Part shown: positions 55,301-64,000 of the stretch, one piece after another
How the letters are laid out: every line of letters starts with the position of its first letter
Position numbering within the stretch: position 1 is the stretch's first letter
Source of the DNA: Candidatus Termititenax sp.
GTDB lineage: Bacteria; Margulisbacteria; Riflemargulisbacteria; GWF2-35-9; DYQY01
DNA: 64,000 nucleotides
NCBI GenBank assembly: GCA_020719045.1
Contig: DYQY01000002.1
Coordinates: forward strand, 1 to 64,000
Direction of reading: 5' to 3'
Program-made: the position numbers and the translations under genes
Notes under the pieces: generated by a model
Database searches by the model: none
What the model was told of the DNA's origin: nothing
Seen by the model: the letters and a program-made list of their open reading frames with translations, nothing else

Positions 55301-55983
55301 AAAGACTCACGTCTTTTATATTCAACTTCATTTCCATCTAAAGAAAACCCATTTTGTATTAAAATCCTATCAGTAAAATAGTGAGCTAACTCATGAACAC
55401 CTACAAAGAATATTTCATCAGAAAGATTCTTTACGTTCGGTACAGCTATTGCAAACCCATTCCTTCCTGGAAAACCAACAGATTTACCACGTTTTTCAGG
55501 CATATTCTTAATAAGCCATATATGTAAATCCTCTTTGTACTCTATCCCAGAAACATATGAAAGGAACTTAAGTGCATGGATAAATTTCTCAATATTATTA
55601 CTTTTAAAAGCAGCTAATTCAACTATCACAGTTTCAGAGTCCCAACTATCAACATAACTCTGATACTCTTTCACTATCCACTCAAAAGAATCCTTTGATA
55701 CATTATCAAGCTGGTTCTTATAACCTTCAGTATTAGGAAAATTTCTAAAATAGAAGAGCATATTCTCTTTTAATGACTTAACCTTATTAATATCCATATA
55801 AAACGGAAAATGAGAAACTATCTGCAAATTATTAACAAGGAAATCTCTTAAATCCTGTGGAATAACGACTTTATGATTATCTACATATTTTTGATTATAA
55901 ACAGCATATGGCTCACTAACATCTTGTTGAACTAAAATGTGATACCAAAAATTTACAAAGATATCATAGTTAAGTTGAATCAT
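52312..55983 (-). CDS. Triple fusion: HExxH domain, SPASM radical SAM domain, B12-binding radical SAM domain
   Basis: A 1223-aa protein with three modules. (1) Residues 1 to about 360 contain FFVGVHELAHYFTDR (HELAH, 197-201) and ESLADLVTELYF about 25 residues later, the layout of a zinc-metallopeptidase-like site with Glu226 as possible third ligand. (2) About 372-715 is a radical SAM domain (CNLRCKYC; Cys381, 385, 388) with EVEFHGGGEPT, RLQTNG, VSIDG, then a SPASM region with many cysteines (610-704, e.g. CKHCLLKWNCAGDC). (3) About 725-1223 is a B12-binding fold (VALIHFPP, GVNYLANYLINKG, LFLGGPD) followed by a second radical SAM domain (CSSNCSFC; Cys941, 945, 948). It sits 59 bases downstream of the giant repeat protein gene on the same strand. 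Confidence 0.85.
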   Translation of the reverse strand: MIQLNYDIFVNFWYHILVQQDVSEPYAVYNQKYVDNHKVVIPQDLRDFLVNNLQIVSHFPFYMDINKVKSLKENMLFYFRNFPNTEGYKNQLDNVSKDSFEWIVKEYQSYVDSWDSETVIVELAAFKSNNIEKFIHALKFLSYVSGIEYKEDLHIWLIKNMPEKRGKSVGFPGRNGFAIAVPNVKNLSDEIFFVGVHELAHYFTDRILIQNGFSLDGNEVEYKRRESLADLVTELYFKDIGKSIVSGWEKEFIPQEIYEGIINKVQKLISGIDITHFGKFSQEFVVSGSVESELVKDIFFIEKRNERVYFFLPLIGRMVGVPNRYFKNFSPIEFNDLYKSHFLKAGLLVARGQTYFKQSPNDLERHNGFVKKVRFHMTNNCNLRCKYCYLSSGECNEIKAEISAEQAIEYLIKLYGDNLHNIEVEFHGGGEPTLMINEIKKIVDYIDSKTNSRTIRLQTNGLFPAGIIDWIVEKKIVVSVSIDGNKEVNDVQRTDGVDVFDKITSNISKMIEQGVSVSTVSVITEYSQDKLLSIYEFIKLLGVRAMMMNPVHSFLGRSQKNDHPAKRDVDLMTFVNNYLEIKMKADKEGVYLVSDFLPDFFQYIPRNYQCDACKAGVGVYANGDVCSCTRAYDKGAGSDNPFVWANIGPKVKINVGNEEKLRCRVTENMPECKHCLLKWNCAGDCLLQCYELNGDMYKVYKDRCEAKTYFIVEYLKSYIHGSLSLKVALIHFPPVTPMLPPPGVNYLANYLINKGIKCEVIDLNKDMYYNHKDEWRKTFCFSDNYLKDSGFKGFIDAYISRVSAVLISKNYTFVGLSSFDNTYEFIKVFLENVKPKKKYNLFLGGPDVYMEVEKYKDFLRAEMGDALILKEGEEKVLSYVNGNNNIQGVITRENINEDFVLYKDENKLDIKVGVSKLNYVSGYEDGKFVHQVIPIFASRGCSSNCSFCSHKILWNGYRLKSVEDVVSEMNFHVKSHQCNLFYFTDMLLNGSPNWLKDFVNKLTNEDKMYWSAYVRIDSVFDKDFCHKLAEAGAVYLSFGIESNSQHVLDVVNKGTTINDNETVIANVAEAGIFIHASFIVGLPEEGVDDVVMTLDYIKRNIWNIDHVEIFFFENLPQSTGYEMSKDYLANRAISHKYQVKKKLYDELIVNFNQIGSSFLSSRQLYSSNANNLKKQLNEFYRKKYTGEEQVGTNDFIESAERIHKFKLEQIKILDSYIERLIVS

Positions 55984-56042
55984 TATTACATTCTAAAACG
56001 TCTAACACTTGCAGGACAAGCTATTCTAACTTTATTAAATTA

Positions 56043-59000
56043 CTATTTCTTAGAAATAGACTTCAAATAAGACTTAAATTGACTTCGTTTAGAGTCAGCT
56101 ATTTGAGCAGAAACCTCTTCGTCTTTCTTTTTAGCGAGCTGTTCATCGTAATCTGCTTTTCTTCTATCATACTCAAGATTCAGTTCATCATTAGCAATTG
56201 AAATCATAATTCTAGCTAATAGAACTTCCATATAAATACTATTTAACTCAATCAATGAGTGGGCTGAACTTGCGTTGGCTCCAACAGAAACATTATTCCA
56301 CCCAATATTATGGAAAAAATCGTAAAACTGTCTAACCTTAGCTTCATCATTTGGACTAAAGACATCCTTCAAGAACTTAACCTGTTTGGAAAATTCATCA
56401 TATGTCATATCAGCAACTTTGCTAGATTTGAGCTGTATTACTTGATCCTGAACTGCGATATCTCCTCTGTCATAGTTAATTACTCTCATAACCTTTAGAG
56501 CTCCAAACAAACTTGATTCATCGAGTTTAACACCATCACCATTTTTTGAATGTACACTAATGGATACATCATTACCTTGAAATGATTTAACATTCTGGCC
56601 TGAAGTACTAAGCATTAAATCGCCAAAAACTAAAGTACGACCAAACTCATCTCTCATCGCTCTTTCCAAAGTAGACCTTATATTATCTTTACCCTGAGAT
56701 TCATCATACTTCATCTCAGACACTTTAGCCTTTACTGTTGCGTGTTGATTTACATTTCCTGTTTCCATATCATAATCAAACTTTGAAAAATCCATTTTAT
56801 TATCAATCTCTGAAGAAGTTGAATTCTTAACTACTCTACCTCCCGTTTCATACCATCCAACTGACTTTGTCATAGATAAAGTGTCAGCTTTTGAAGCTAT
56901 CTCTCCATCGGTTGAAACAAAAGCATTTTCAACAAACCTTGATTGAAACTCTGCACCCATAATTAATGAATCAAACCCATTCCGCATATAAAATTCATCT
57001 CTAAACAAGGACTCAAGCGTACTATTAGCACTTCCTATGGCTAACATTTCTTTAACTTGTTTGGCGTAATCATTGTACCTATCAGTCTGTATCTTCAAAT
57101 ATCCCATATTAGATTTTGCTCTATCTCTTAATAGCAACAACGCGTCATAAACAGTTAACTGACCATCTTCACTGCCATCGCCACTATAATCAGAAAGAGC
57201 TAACCACTCACTAGTATTCTCGGATTTAAGAAAATCTCTTTCATATTCCTGCTGCACAGTATTACTATTCTCTAAGTACCCATAATTGGTTCTTTGAAGA
57301 TTCCCTCCCCAATTACCAGTTGCCCAAACATTCTGAAAAGAAGTTAATTCTCCACCAGAAGTAATAGTCCCATTAAAATTACACGCACTAAAGGCAATAA
57401 CTGTTCGCTCAGAACCTTCAACCTTAGTATATTTATCTTTACCAAAATATTTTTCAGTAGGAAAAGTATAACCTTGTGCTGTATGTGAAACAGACGCGGT
57501 GCCACCACTTACAGTTAATCCACTTGAAGGCTCATTTCTTACGAAAGTTGAAGTCACTACAGAGTCTCCTTTTCTATAATTAGCAGAATAAGAAACTTTA
57601 AACGTAAATCCATAATTAGCACTAATTTGTCTAATAGCTGCTGCCAACTCAGGATTAAAATTAATAGAACTTGAGCTACCGCCCCCCACACTATTAAACG
57701 CAGCACTAATATTGTTTGCCATTACTGCAAAATCTGCCTGTGCTTTAGTCTTAAATGTAGAGTTATTTGTTACTGCCTTAGCATAATCGACACCATTCTG
57801 ACTTTCCCAAGTATCATCATCCTGAATAGACCATTTATTTTCAATAATATCACTAATCTTTTCAATAATATCAAAATCTTTATAGCTAATAACCCCACCC
57901 TTTGTTCCAGTTGTAAGTAGAGGAGGAAGAGTTATACCAGCAACTTCGCTAGGAACATTCTTTTTCACAAAATCCCATAATACACCTAACTCATCATCTA
58001 TAAAAAAATAGTCAGAATTTGCAGGATTTGCAGGAATTGAACTATCTACCCACTTAAACCCCTCAGCTTCCTTATATGCCTTTACCTGCCTGACTGTCTG
58101 CACAAAATCAGGAGATATAAACATAGCAATTAACGAGTCTTTTGTATTAACTTTTAGATTTTTATTACCAAATGCAGTATAGTTAATATTTACAACTCCA
58201 TTTACCCAAGCAGACAACTCATTTCCAAATAATTTATTATTAATCCTAGAAATAAGGCCAGATGCTCCATAAATCTGATCCTTCGTATATATAGTCACAT
58301 CCCCAGCACTGTTCTTATAGCCTTCTCGAGTTAATATATCAAAAGATGGAATTCCTAATGAAGGATTAATACCTTGCAGAATCTCATACTGATTATCGAT
58401 ATTGTTACCAGAAGTATCTTTCTTATTTACAAGGATACCCTCAGTTAATAACACTTTCTCTAAAATGCTATCGTTTATTTCGCTAGAAGTTATTGTAAAT
58501 TCGCCAAAATCATCCATCCATATAGGAGTAATGGTATCATTATTAGTAAAATCTAGCATATTAAACTGAGTGGTTGATACAGAAGCATTATTTGTTCCTG
58601 AGTCTGCAAAATCTATTGCACTCATTTTATTGTAAAGACTACTTACAAAAGTCTTTATATGTTCATAATCTTCTTTCACTGATTTTGCAATAATATCACT
58701 AACAAAATTTCGTTTATCAGAAGTAATTTCTTCTTTTCCTTCTCCATTTAAAATAGGATACTCAGCTCCAGTTACTACGTCTTTCAAGCCTTGTTTAACA
58801 CTGGCTACTTGACTTTTAAATAACTGCGAAAATGTGCCTTCTAAAACTAAACTATCAATTTTACTTAACATTTGACTTACCGTATCTGTTTCAGAAACTA
58901 TTTGTAAACTTCCAACAGCATCAATAATATTATTATCTTTAAGTTTATCAATTAATAGTTGGTTAGCATATACTGAAATATAATTTTTAAATGTTTCTAC

Positions 59001-62000
59001 TTTAACTAACCCACCAGCTGTCTTCCCATCTAACCATCCTGTCAACTTAGCATCTAAAATATCATAAGGAGATGTAAGGCCCATAGTTGAAGCAACCGCC
59101 GGAGGAGTCTTAATCTTATAACAATCATTTCCATCTTCGTCGGCAATTATCTCATCTTCAAAAACACTCCCAAAAAGCTGATTTGCAATATCTTGATAAA
59201 TATTATCTGCCATAGTATCCATAGCAGTAGCAATACCATTTTTTGTTACCAGACCAATTCCAAGAATATCTTCAGTAGAGTCATTGCCAAAAATACTTGT
59301 ACTTTGCAAATATGCTTTCCTATCCTCTAATAATGCATCATAAGATGATTTTAATGGATCCAAAAAATTAAACTTATATTCCATTGAAGATTTAATAGAT
59401 GTTTCTGTTGACGCAGTAGAAGTACCAAAGTAACCAAGAATACTACCATTAGCATCTGCCAAAATAGATTTAACCTTAGGTGCAGTATTCTTATTATAAG
59501 TAAGTTCATACAAATAATTGTTCCCATATTCACTAACATCAATTGACCAATCAGTGCTATTTGCAGATGTAGGAACATATGTTAATCCTGCATTCTGAAA
59601 AGCCTTCTGAGCCTTAGAAACATCAGTAATTACTCCTATTCTTGCTACGGTCGCATCTACATCAACAAGTGGCATTCCTGCACTTACTGCATATTCAGTA
59701 GCATCAATAACTACACCATTATCTTTAGCAATAGTTACGAAACTACCATCAGAAAAGACATCATAAGTATTCCAACCCATAACAGCTTTAACAGTCATCC
59801 TTAGTGAATCATTTAATTTACTCTCATAACCTTCATTAACTGTATTAACATAAGGAGCTGGAGTAACTCCTTGATCTAAACCCTCAATTGGACTAAACCC
59901 GATATCAACACCATTACTATTAACTCTAACAATACAGCCTTCCCAGTTATTACCAGTTTTATAAGCCAAGCTAACATCAAACTCTCCAGCTTGTCCTGAC
60001 TTTTTAATAGTTGCCTTCCAATTAGCTTTATTAGCAACTGTTGCCGCAAATGGTGCACCAGTAGTAGAAATTAGCTTATTAAAAATTACTGCGTTATCTA
60101 TCGGTATTTCTGCAGTAGCATTATTTGCTAAATACTGAAACATTGCATTATAATCAGTTTTAATCGCAGTATCATCTATAAAACCATTAGGCATTGATTG
60201 AGTAATATATTCAACTAATGGTGCTGTGCTTCCGATATTCTTAAACCCAATATCCTTACCTGTATCATTCACTCTAACCACAAATTGCTTAGGAACATCT
60301 GGGGCAACTGCATCAACATCAATATTCACAGTAATATCATATTTACCAACCCCAACACCTGTAATACTTGCATTCCAGCTTGCAGTATTTGCTAATCTTG
60401 CCACAAAGTTATCAGAGGTCATACCAATCAAACTGTTAATAACAACTGGATTAGAAATATTAATCACATTAGTTGGTGTTAAGTCCAGATTTGCAAAAAT
60501 ATCTTTAAAATAATTGACATCAACTACATCTGCCATACCATTCCCTAGCTTAACAACTTCATAGTTATGAATGTTTTTAGTACAATAAGCATTTAAACTG
60601 TTAAGATCTTCAGAAAATCTAGTAGAACCAACATCTGCGCCACTATCATTAACCTCAATAATAAATCCTTTATATGTAGGTTTAGCAGCTAAACTATCAT
60701 TATATTTAACATGTATTTCATATACATTGTTATTTCTAACAACATCTACTTGGTATTTATCAGTATTACCAGGCACTCCAACTACACCTGCTGCCTCATC
60801 AGCTTCAACAGCAGCTATTGCTCTAAAATTGTATACTCTCCCAGCGGCTAATAATTTATTTATAGTATCTACATCATTAATTCTCCTTAAACCACTATTA
60901 TCTTTAACTCCTGGATTTTCCAATGCTGATTGGAAAACTTTAGGATGCGTAGTAATTAAATTATTTGTGATAACTGTTGCCGGATACTCTGTCATAGATA
61001 TAAGATTTACAGCGCTCCCTAAATCAGTAGGGTCTAAAGAAGTAATATTACCAATAGAGGAATAACCAACATCTTTACCAGAAGCATCGACTCTTACAGT
61101 GAGTCCTTTTATGCCATCAACTGCTCCCTTCCATCTAATTGTCACATCATATGCGCCCAAATAGTTGTTATTATCAGGGGTTGGAACAGGGTCTAATATA
61201 GTTTTTTTCTTAATAACCAAACTCCAATCAGTTTGGTTAGCAACTGTTGCTACAAAATCATTATTCCCAGTAATTGCATAAAGCTTTTTAAATAGTTCAT
61301 GATTATCTAATGACACAAATTCACCATCAGCTAAAGCATCAACTTGAGCTAACAATGGAGAACTTGCACCATCCTTATACAATTTATTACAATCAGCAAA
61401 GAAACCATTATTGACCGCTTTATAATGAGGCTCTTGATAAGAAAACACGTCAACACTACACATACTACTTAAATTTGCTAAATTTTCTATCTTACTTTTT
61501 CCTACATCTTTACCATCTCTTCCAATTCTAACTATATAACCTTTTGCCTGAACACCATCAGTATACTTAACATGAACATCGTTGGTATCTCCTGAGGTTG
61601 ACTTCTTAATGTCTATCTTCCATAAAGTATTATTATTAAACTGAGCGTCAAATGCTGGAGCAACCCCATCAAGAACAGGGTTATCGCTTTGCAACGGCGC
61701 AATATTTAAAAAACGATTAGCTATACCTATGTTTGGGACATTAACCACAGCACCAGCAACCGCAACATTTTCTGCATTAACACCATCTCTATTTGCATCT
61801 AAATAGCTAAAAACACTATCATAGTAATCTGATTCTTCACTCCCTATTAATCCCTGAAGGTTAGAAGTACGATATAACCCCACATCCACACTTTTTGTAA
61901 CCTCTGAGTCCAGACTTTGAAGAGCAATATCCGCCTGACTAATCCCAATGTCTTTCCCTGAAGCATCAAGCTTAACTCTATACCCTGTAATACTAGTTCC

Positions 62001-64000
62001 ATTTTGATATTTTAACTGTACATCATAACCGCCAGTAACCTTCTTTATTGAAGACTTCCAGTTAGTAGCACCATCAGTTGCTGTAAAATCACTTACACCA
62101 ACAACATCATGCAATAATTTATTAAACTGATTTGCAGTATTTAACTGTACTGTTTTAGTAGGATAAGCATCTAAAAACTGATAGATAGTATATATATTCT
62201 GCTCGTCTGGTGCAGGGACTGCCTGATAACTATCAGTAGCGCCCATTGCCACGTTCCTAACTGTTACTGGCTTCCTCTCAGCATTTAGCAGTGGAGTATA
62301 TAGACGATTATATTTATCAACGCTGTATGTTACACCGCTAAAAGTAGCTTGTTGCCCAGTCCAACTAAACGGCTCGGTTGACTCCTTGTCAGCTTCGTTA
62401 ATCAATCCATCATTGTTAGCATCAACAGGAGATGCAAATGACATCATCATGTAGAAATTATTCATCTTCTGCATTTCTGCTATCATACTAAAATACATTT
62501 TATCCACCATATTTACTTCATAACGAGCAGAATCTACTCCATCCATAAACTGATCACTATCTGGTATCTGTTTAGAACTTACATATGGAGACTCTGCTGT
62601 TGTTCGAGCTATTTCTGCTGGATAATATCCTAAATCTAATATACCTTTTTCATATAAATTCTCTGTGGTTGTTTCCCCATTTTGTTTTACTCCTGCAACA
62701 TTTCTAACAGTTCCATACTGAATATAATGAAACTTATCTATCATATTAATATCATTAAACATCCTAGCTTGGTCATTAACTGTGTCAGTTAAAATTGAAA
62801 ACATATCACCAGTATTATTAGAAACCTGAAAAGACATATCAATTATTTTTTCCATCTCAGCAGAAGCCTTTGCTGAGCCATAATTATCAACATTGCTAGT
62901 ATAGTTTTTATAGTAATGACTCATTGTTTCAATTGCATTGCTTACTACTCTCTGTCTATAACTATCATCTTCTTCGATTGAACCATCAGTTGCTTTTTTA
63001 TATAGTACAGTACTTGCGATATCCGTTCTTGTATCTAGGTAATCTATTATGAAATTCTTGCTATTAGCAGTTTCATCTTTTATTACCAACATATCACCAG
63101 CAGACTTCTTTATCTTTGTAATAAAATCGTTTAACTGAATCCATTTTGTTGCTTCATTTCCAACTGGATTCGTTACATAATATATTTTCTCTTGATTATC
63201 TTTTTTATAAGCAGTCCCATCCCTTCCAGGATAAGAACCAGTTAAAACAGTTGCCCTATCTGCATCAGCTACCTTAGAAATCATCCAATCTTTAGCCTCT
63301 TTAACTAACGACAAAAGCTGAGCTAAATTTGTCTCATTTATTTGTGAACCAGACTCAACTGAAGCTGAAACTTTTCTAAGCATACTATTTAAATCATCTA
63401 GACATTTAGGCCTTTTGTTATTCTCATCTACAAAAGAATCATCGATAAGCAAATTAGGAAGTTCGAGTTTATTCTCTTTTAATGCCCTGTTCAGTGAATC
63501 TTGATACAAAGTAAACATTGCCTGATTGGTTGTATATTCAATAGCTCTCTTATTCAACCAATTAAGCTTTTCAATTTTTCTATCTACAGGGTCAGTAATA
63601 ATCTTCCCAACATCTTTTGGGATAAAATAATTATACATTCTTTCATATCTACCAGCTACTGTCTGAACATCCATATACAGATAATCTTCAGTAGTGTCAC
63701 ACTGCCATATATCAGGGTTAGTGTATTTAGAAACAGCATCTTTTATATCTGGGTCTGAATCCTGTATTCCAAATATTGTGGACATAGCGTAAGTATATCT
63801 TCTTCTCGATTCTAACATCATCATAGACATATTAAATACATCTTTATCTTCCCATTTAGTGTCATCAGCTGCTGGTTGTGAAAAATCAATACCTTTTCTA
63901 GCTAACTCATAAATATTTGGAATATAGGCTGCTTCGTGATTTCCTTCCAGACCGCTTACTTTAATCTTTATCTTATTTAAAAAAGACTCAAACTCTCCTG
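56043..64000 (-). CDS. Giant repeat protein, over 2650 aa, N-terminus beyond the window
   Basis: The frame stays open past the ATG at 63830 to the window edge (EGNHEAAYIPNIYEL and KWEDKDVFNMS precede it), so that ATG is internal and the gene is partial. I do not recognise a family. The first part is helical. From about 62.2 to 59.4 kb there are six or seven degenerate units of roughly 120-150 aa, each with FNKLL-type helix, a DWxxxIKK strand, and VRVDASGKDVGYSSIGNITS or a close variant. The C-terminal 1000 residues are mixed, with calcium-type loops (DANNDGLINEAD, SGDGSEDGQLTVYDALLLL), ending in a charged coiled coil. The downstream gene is the triple-fusion radical SAM enzyme. Confidence 0.7.
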   Translation of the reverse strand, partial: GEFESFLNKIKIKVSGLEGNHEAAYIPNIYELARKGIDFSQPAADDTKWEDKDVFNMSMMMLESRRRYTYAMSTIFGIQDSDPDIKDAVSKYTNPDIWQCDTTEDYLYMDVQTVAGRYERMYNYFIPKDVGKIITDPVDRKIEKLNWLNKRAIEYTTNQAMFTLYQDSLNRALKENKLELPNLLIDDSFVDENNKRPKCLDDLNSMLRKVSASVESGSQINETNLAQLLSLVKEAKDWMISKVADADRATVLTGSYPGRDGTAYKKDNQEKIYYVTNPVGNEATKWIQLNDFITKIKKSAGDMLVIKDETANSKNFIIDYLDTRTDIASTVLYKKATDGSIEEDDSYRQRVVSNAIETMSHYYKNYTSNVDNYGSAKASAEMEKIIDMSFQVSNNTGDMFSILTDTVNDQARMFNDINMIDKFHYIQYGTVRNVAGVKQNGETTTENLYEKGILDLGYYPAEIARTTAESPYVSSKQIPDSDQFMDGVDSARYEVNMVDKMYFSMIAEMQKMNNFYMMMSFASPVDANNDGLINEADKESTEPFSWTGQQATFSGVTYSVDKYNRLYTPLLNAERKPVTVRNVAMGATDSYQAVPAPDEQNIYTIYQFLDAYPTKTVQLNTANQFNKLLHDVVGVSDFTATDGATNWKSSIKKVTGGYDVQLKYQNGTSITGYRVKLDASGKDIGISQADIALQSLDSEVTKSVDVGLYRTSNLQGLIGSEESDYYDSVFSYLDANRDGVNAENVAVAGAVVNVPNIGIANRFLNIAPLQSDNPVLDGVAPAFDAQFNNNTLWKIDIKKSTSGDTNDVHVKYTDGVQAKGYIVRIGRDGKDVGKSKIENLANLSSMCSVDVFSYQEPHYKAVNNGFFADCNKLYKDGASSPLLAQVDALADGEFVSLDNHELFKKLYAITGNNDFVATVANQTDWSLVIKKKTILDPVPTPDNNNYLGAYDVTIRWKGAVDGIKGLTVRVDASGKDVGYSSIGNITSLDPTDLGSAVNLISMTEYPATVITNNLITTHPKVFQSALENPGVKDNSGLRRINDVDTINKLLAAGRVYNFRAIAAVEADEAAGVVGVPGNTDKYQVDVVRNNNVYEIHVKYNDSLAAKPTYKGFIIEVNDSGADVGSTRFSEDLNSLNAYCTKNIHNYEVVKLGNGMADVVDVNYFKDIFANLDLTPTNVINISNPVVINSLIGMTSDNFVARLANTASWNASITGVGVGKYDITVNIDVDAVAPDVPKQFVVRVNDTGKDIGFKNIGSTAPLVEYITQSMPNGFIDDTAIKTDYNAMFQYLANNATAEIPIDNAVIFNKLISTTGAPFAATVANKANWKATIKKSGQAGEFDVSLAYKTGNNWEGCIVRVNSNGVDIGFSPIEGLDQGVTPAPYVNTVNEGYESKLNDSLRMTVKAVMGWNTYDVFSDGSFVTIAKDNGVVIDATEYAVSAGMPLVDVDATVARIGVITDVSKAQKAFQNAGLTYVPTSANSTDWSIDVSEYGNNYLYELTYNKNTAPKVKSILADANGSILGYFGTSTASTETSIKSSMEYKFNFLDPLKSSYDALLEDRKAYLQSTSIFGNDSTEDILGIGLVTKNGIATAMDTMADNIYQDIANQLFGSVFEDEIIADEDGNDCYKIKTPPAVASTMGLTSPYDILDAKLTGWLDGKTAGGLVKVETFKNYISVYANQLLIDKLKDNNIIDAVGSLQIVSETDTVSQMLSKIDSLVLEGTFSQLFKSQVASVKQGLKDVVTGAEYPILNGEGKEEITSDKRNFVSDIIAKSVKEDYEHIKTFVSSLYNKMSAIDFADSGTNNASVSTTQFNMLDFTNNDTITPIWMDDFGEFTITSSEINDSILEKVLLTEGILVNKKDTSGNNIDNQYEILQGINPSLGIPSFDILTREGYKNSAGDVTIYTKDQIYGASGLISRINNKLFGNELSAWVNGVVNINYTAFGNKNLKVNTKDSLIAMFISPDFVQTVRQVKAYKEAEGFKWVDSSIPANPANSDYFFIDDELGVLWDFVKKNVPSEVAGITLPPLLTTGTKGGVISYKDFDIIEKISDIIENKWSIQDDDTWESQNGVDYAKAVTNNSTFKTKAQADFAVMANNISAAFNSVGGGSSSSINFNPELAAAIRQISANYGFTFKVSYSANYRKGDSVVTSTFVRNEPSSGLTVSGGTASVSHTAQGYTFPTEKYFGKDKYTKVEGSERTVIAFSACNFNGTITSGGELTSFQNVWATGNWGGNLQRTNYGYLENSNTVQQEYERDFLKSENTSEWLALSDYSGDGSEDGQLTVYDALLLLRDRAKSNMGYLKIQTDRYNDYAKQVKEMLAIGSANSTLESLFRDEFYMRNGFDSLIMGAEFQSRFVENAFVSTDGEIASKADTLSMTKSVGWYETGGRVVKNSTSSEIDNKMDFSKFDYDMETGNVNQHATVKAKVSEMKYDESQGKDNIRSTLERAMRDEFGRTLVFGDLMLSTSGQNVKSFQGNDVSISVHSKNGDGVKLDESSLFGALKVMRVINYDRGDIAVQDQVIQLKSSKVADMTYDEFSKQVKFLKDVFSPNDEAKVRQFYDFFHNIGWNNVSVGANASSAHSLIELNSIYMEVLLARIMISIANDELNLEYDRRKADYDEQLAKKKDEEVSAQIADSKRSQFKSYLKSISKK
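59395..62200 (-). repeat. Array of about seven degenerate 120-150-aa repeats inside the giant protein gene
   Basis: The conserved core is V(R/K)(V/L)xxxGKD(V/I)Gxxx(I)xxL. Copies read from 5' to 3' of the gene lie near 61946-61975 (LDASGKDIGIS), 61482-61540 (GRDGKDVGKS), 61032-61097 (DASGKDVGYS), 60600-60665 (NDSGADVGST), 60222-60281 (NDTGKDIGFK), 59870-59930 (NSNGVDIGFS) and a worn copy near 59395-59465 (DANGSILGYF). Confidence 0.75.

Noticed and set aside
59395-62200. CRISPR or DNA tandem array
   Set aside because: Similarity is at protein level with unequal 380-470 base spacing; no short identical DNA repeats.
63828-63830. ATG at 63830 as the start of the giant repeat protein
   Set aside because: The frame is open to the window edge, protein-like sequence precedes the ATG, and there is no ribosome-binding site.

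Overview
The window is low-GC, gene-dense bacterial DNA read with the standard code. A lipoprotein, Sec signal peptides, a PorV/UPF0164-type outer-membrane protein, the TIGR03545/TIGR03546 pair and MreB point to a diderm, rod-shaped cell. The mixture (CdaA, DUF4914, EarP-type EF-P modification, PNPFNP/FlgD-Ig secretion tails, several radical SAM proteins) fits a poorly sampled candidate phylum, with something Margulisbacteria-like as a low-confidence guess. I saw no rRNA, tRNA, CRISPR array, insertion sequence or phage genes.

Region by region: 0-12.8 kb holds housekeeping genes: a broken RNase H-like exonuclease, an Ldh_2 dehydrogenase, a U32 enzyme, SWIB, the separated RlmK and RlmL halves of a 23S rRNA methyltransferase on either side of a lipoprotein gene, an ABC-F ATPase, a DEAD-box helicase and YgiQ. 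Between 12.8 and 21 kb lie a DUF4914 P-loop protein followed by an APH-fold kinase, a secreted esterase, and an RCC1-repeat/PKD/FlgD-Ig surface protein. That surface protein is split by a frameshift and overlaps a PorV-like outer-membrane gene. Between 21 and 26.4 kb are a membrane protein whose Shine-Dalgarno sits inside a perfect 18-bp hairpin, the earP-efp pair with Arg32 in EF-P, and a SPOR protein with MreB.

26.4-36 kb is one long minus-strand run: cimA-lysA-cdaA-panB, then a REC-histidine kinase, an alpha-oxoamine synthase and a multi-TM histidine kinase. The last three resemble the layout of Cqs/Lqs alpha-hydroxyketone signalling. 36-44.8 kb carries a LysM protein, an EF-hand/PG-binding-like protein, TIGR03545/03546, an RDD protein, folE, thrS without a TGS domain, infC-rpmI-rplT with a probable AUA start for infC, and a bifunctional nuclease.

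44.9-64 kb is the accessory and most unusual region. It holds two giant Asp/Asn-rich proteins (1174 aa, and more than 2650 aa running off the window), a SPASM radical SAM protein, two class I methyltransferases, an ankyrin protein, and a 1223-aa fusion of an HExxH domain, a SPASM radical SAM domain and a B12-binding radical SAM domain. The fusion gene lies directly downstream of the giant repeat protein gene. My best candidate for an undescribed system is giant proteins paired with radical SAM enzymes that modify them or a peptide partner; this is inference from gene order and domains.
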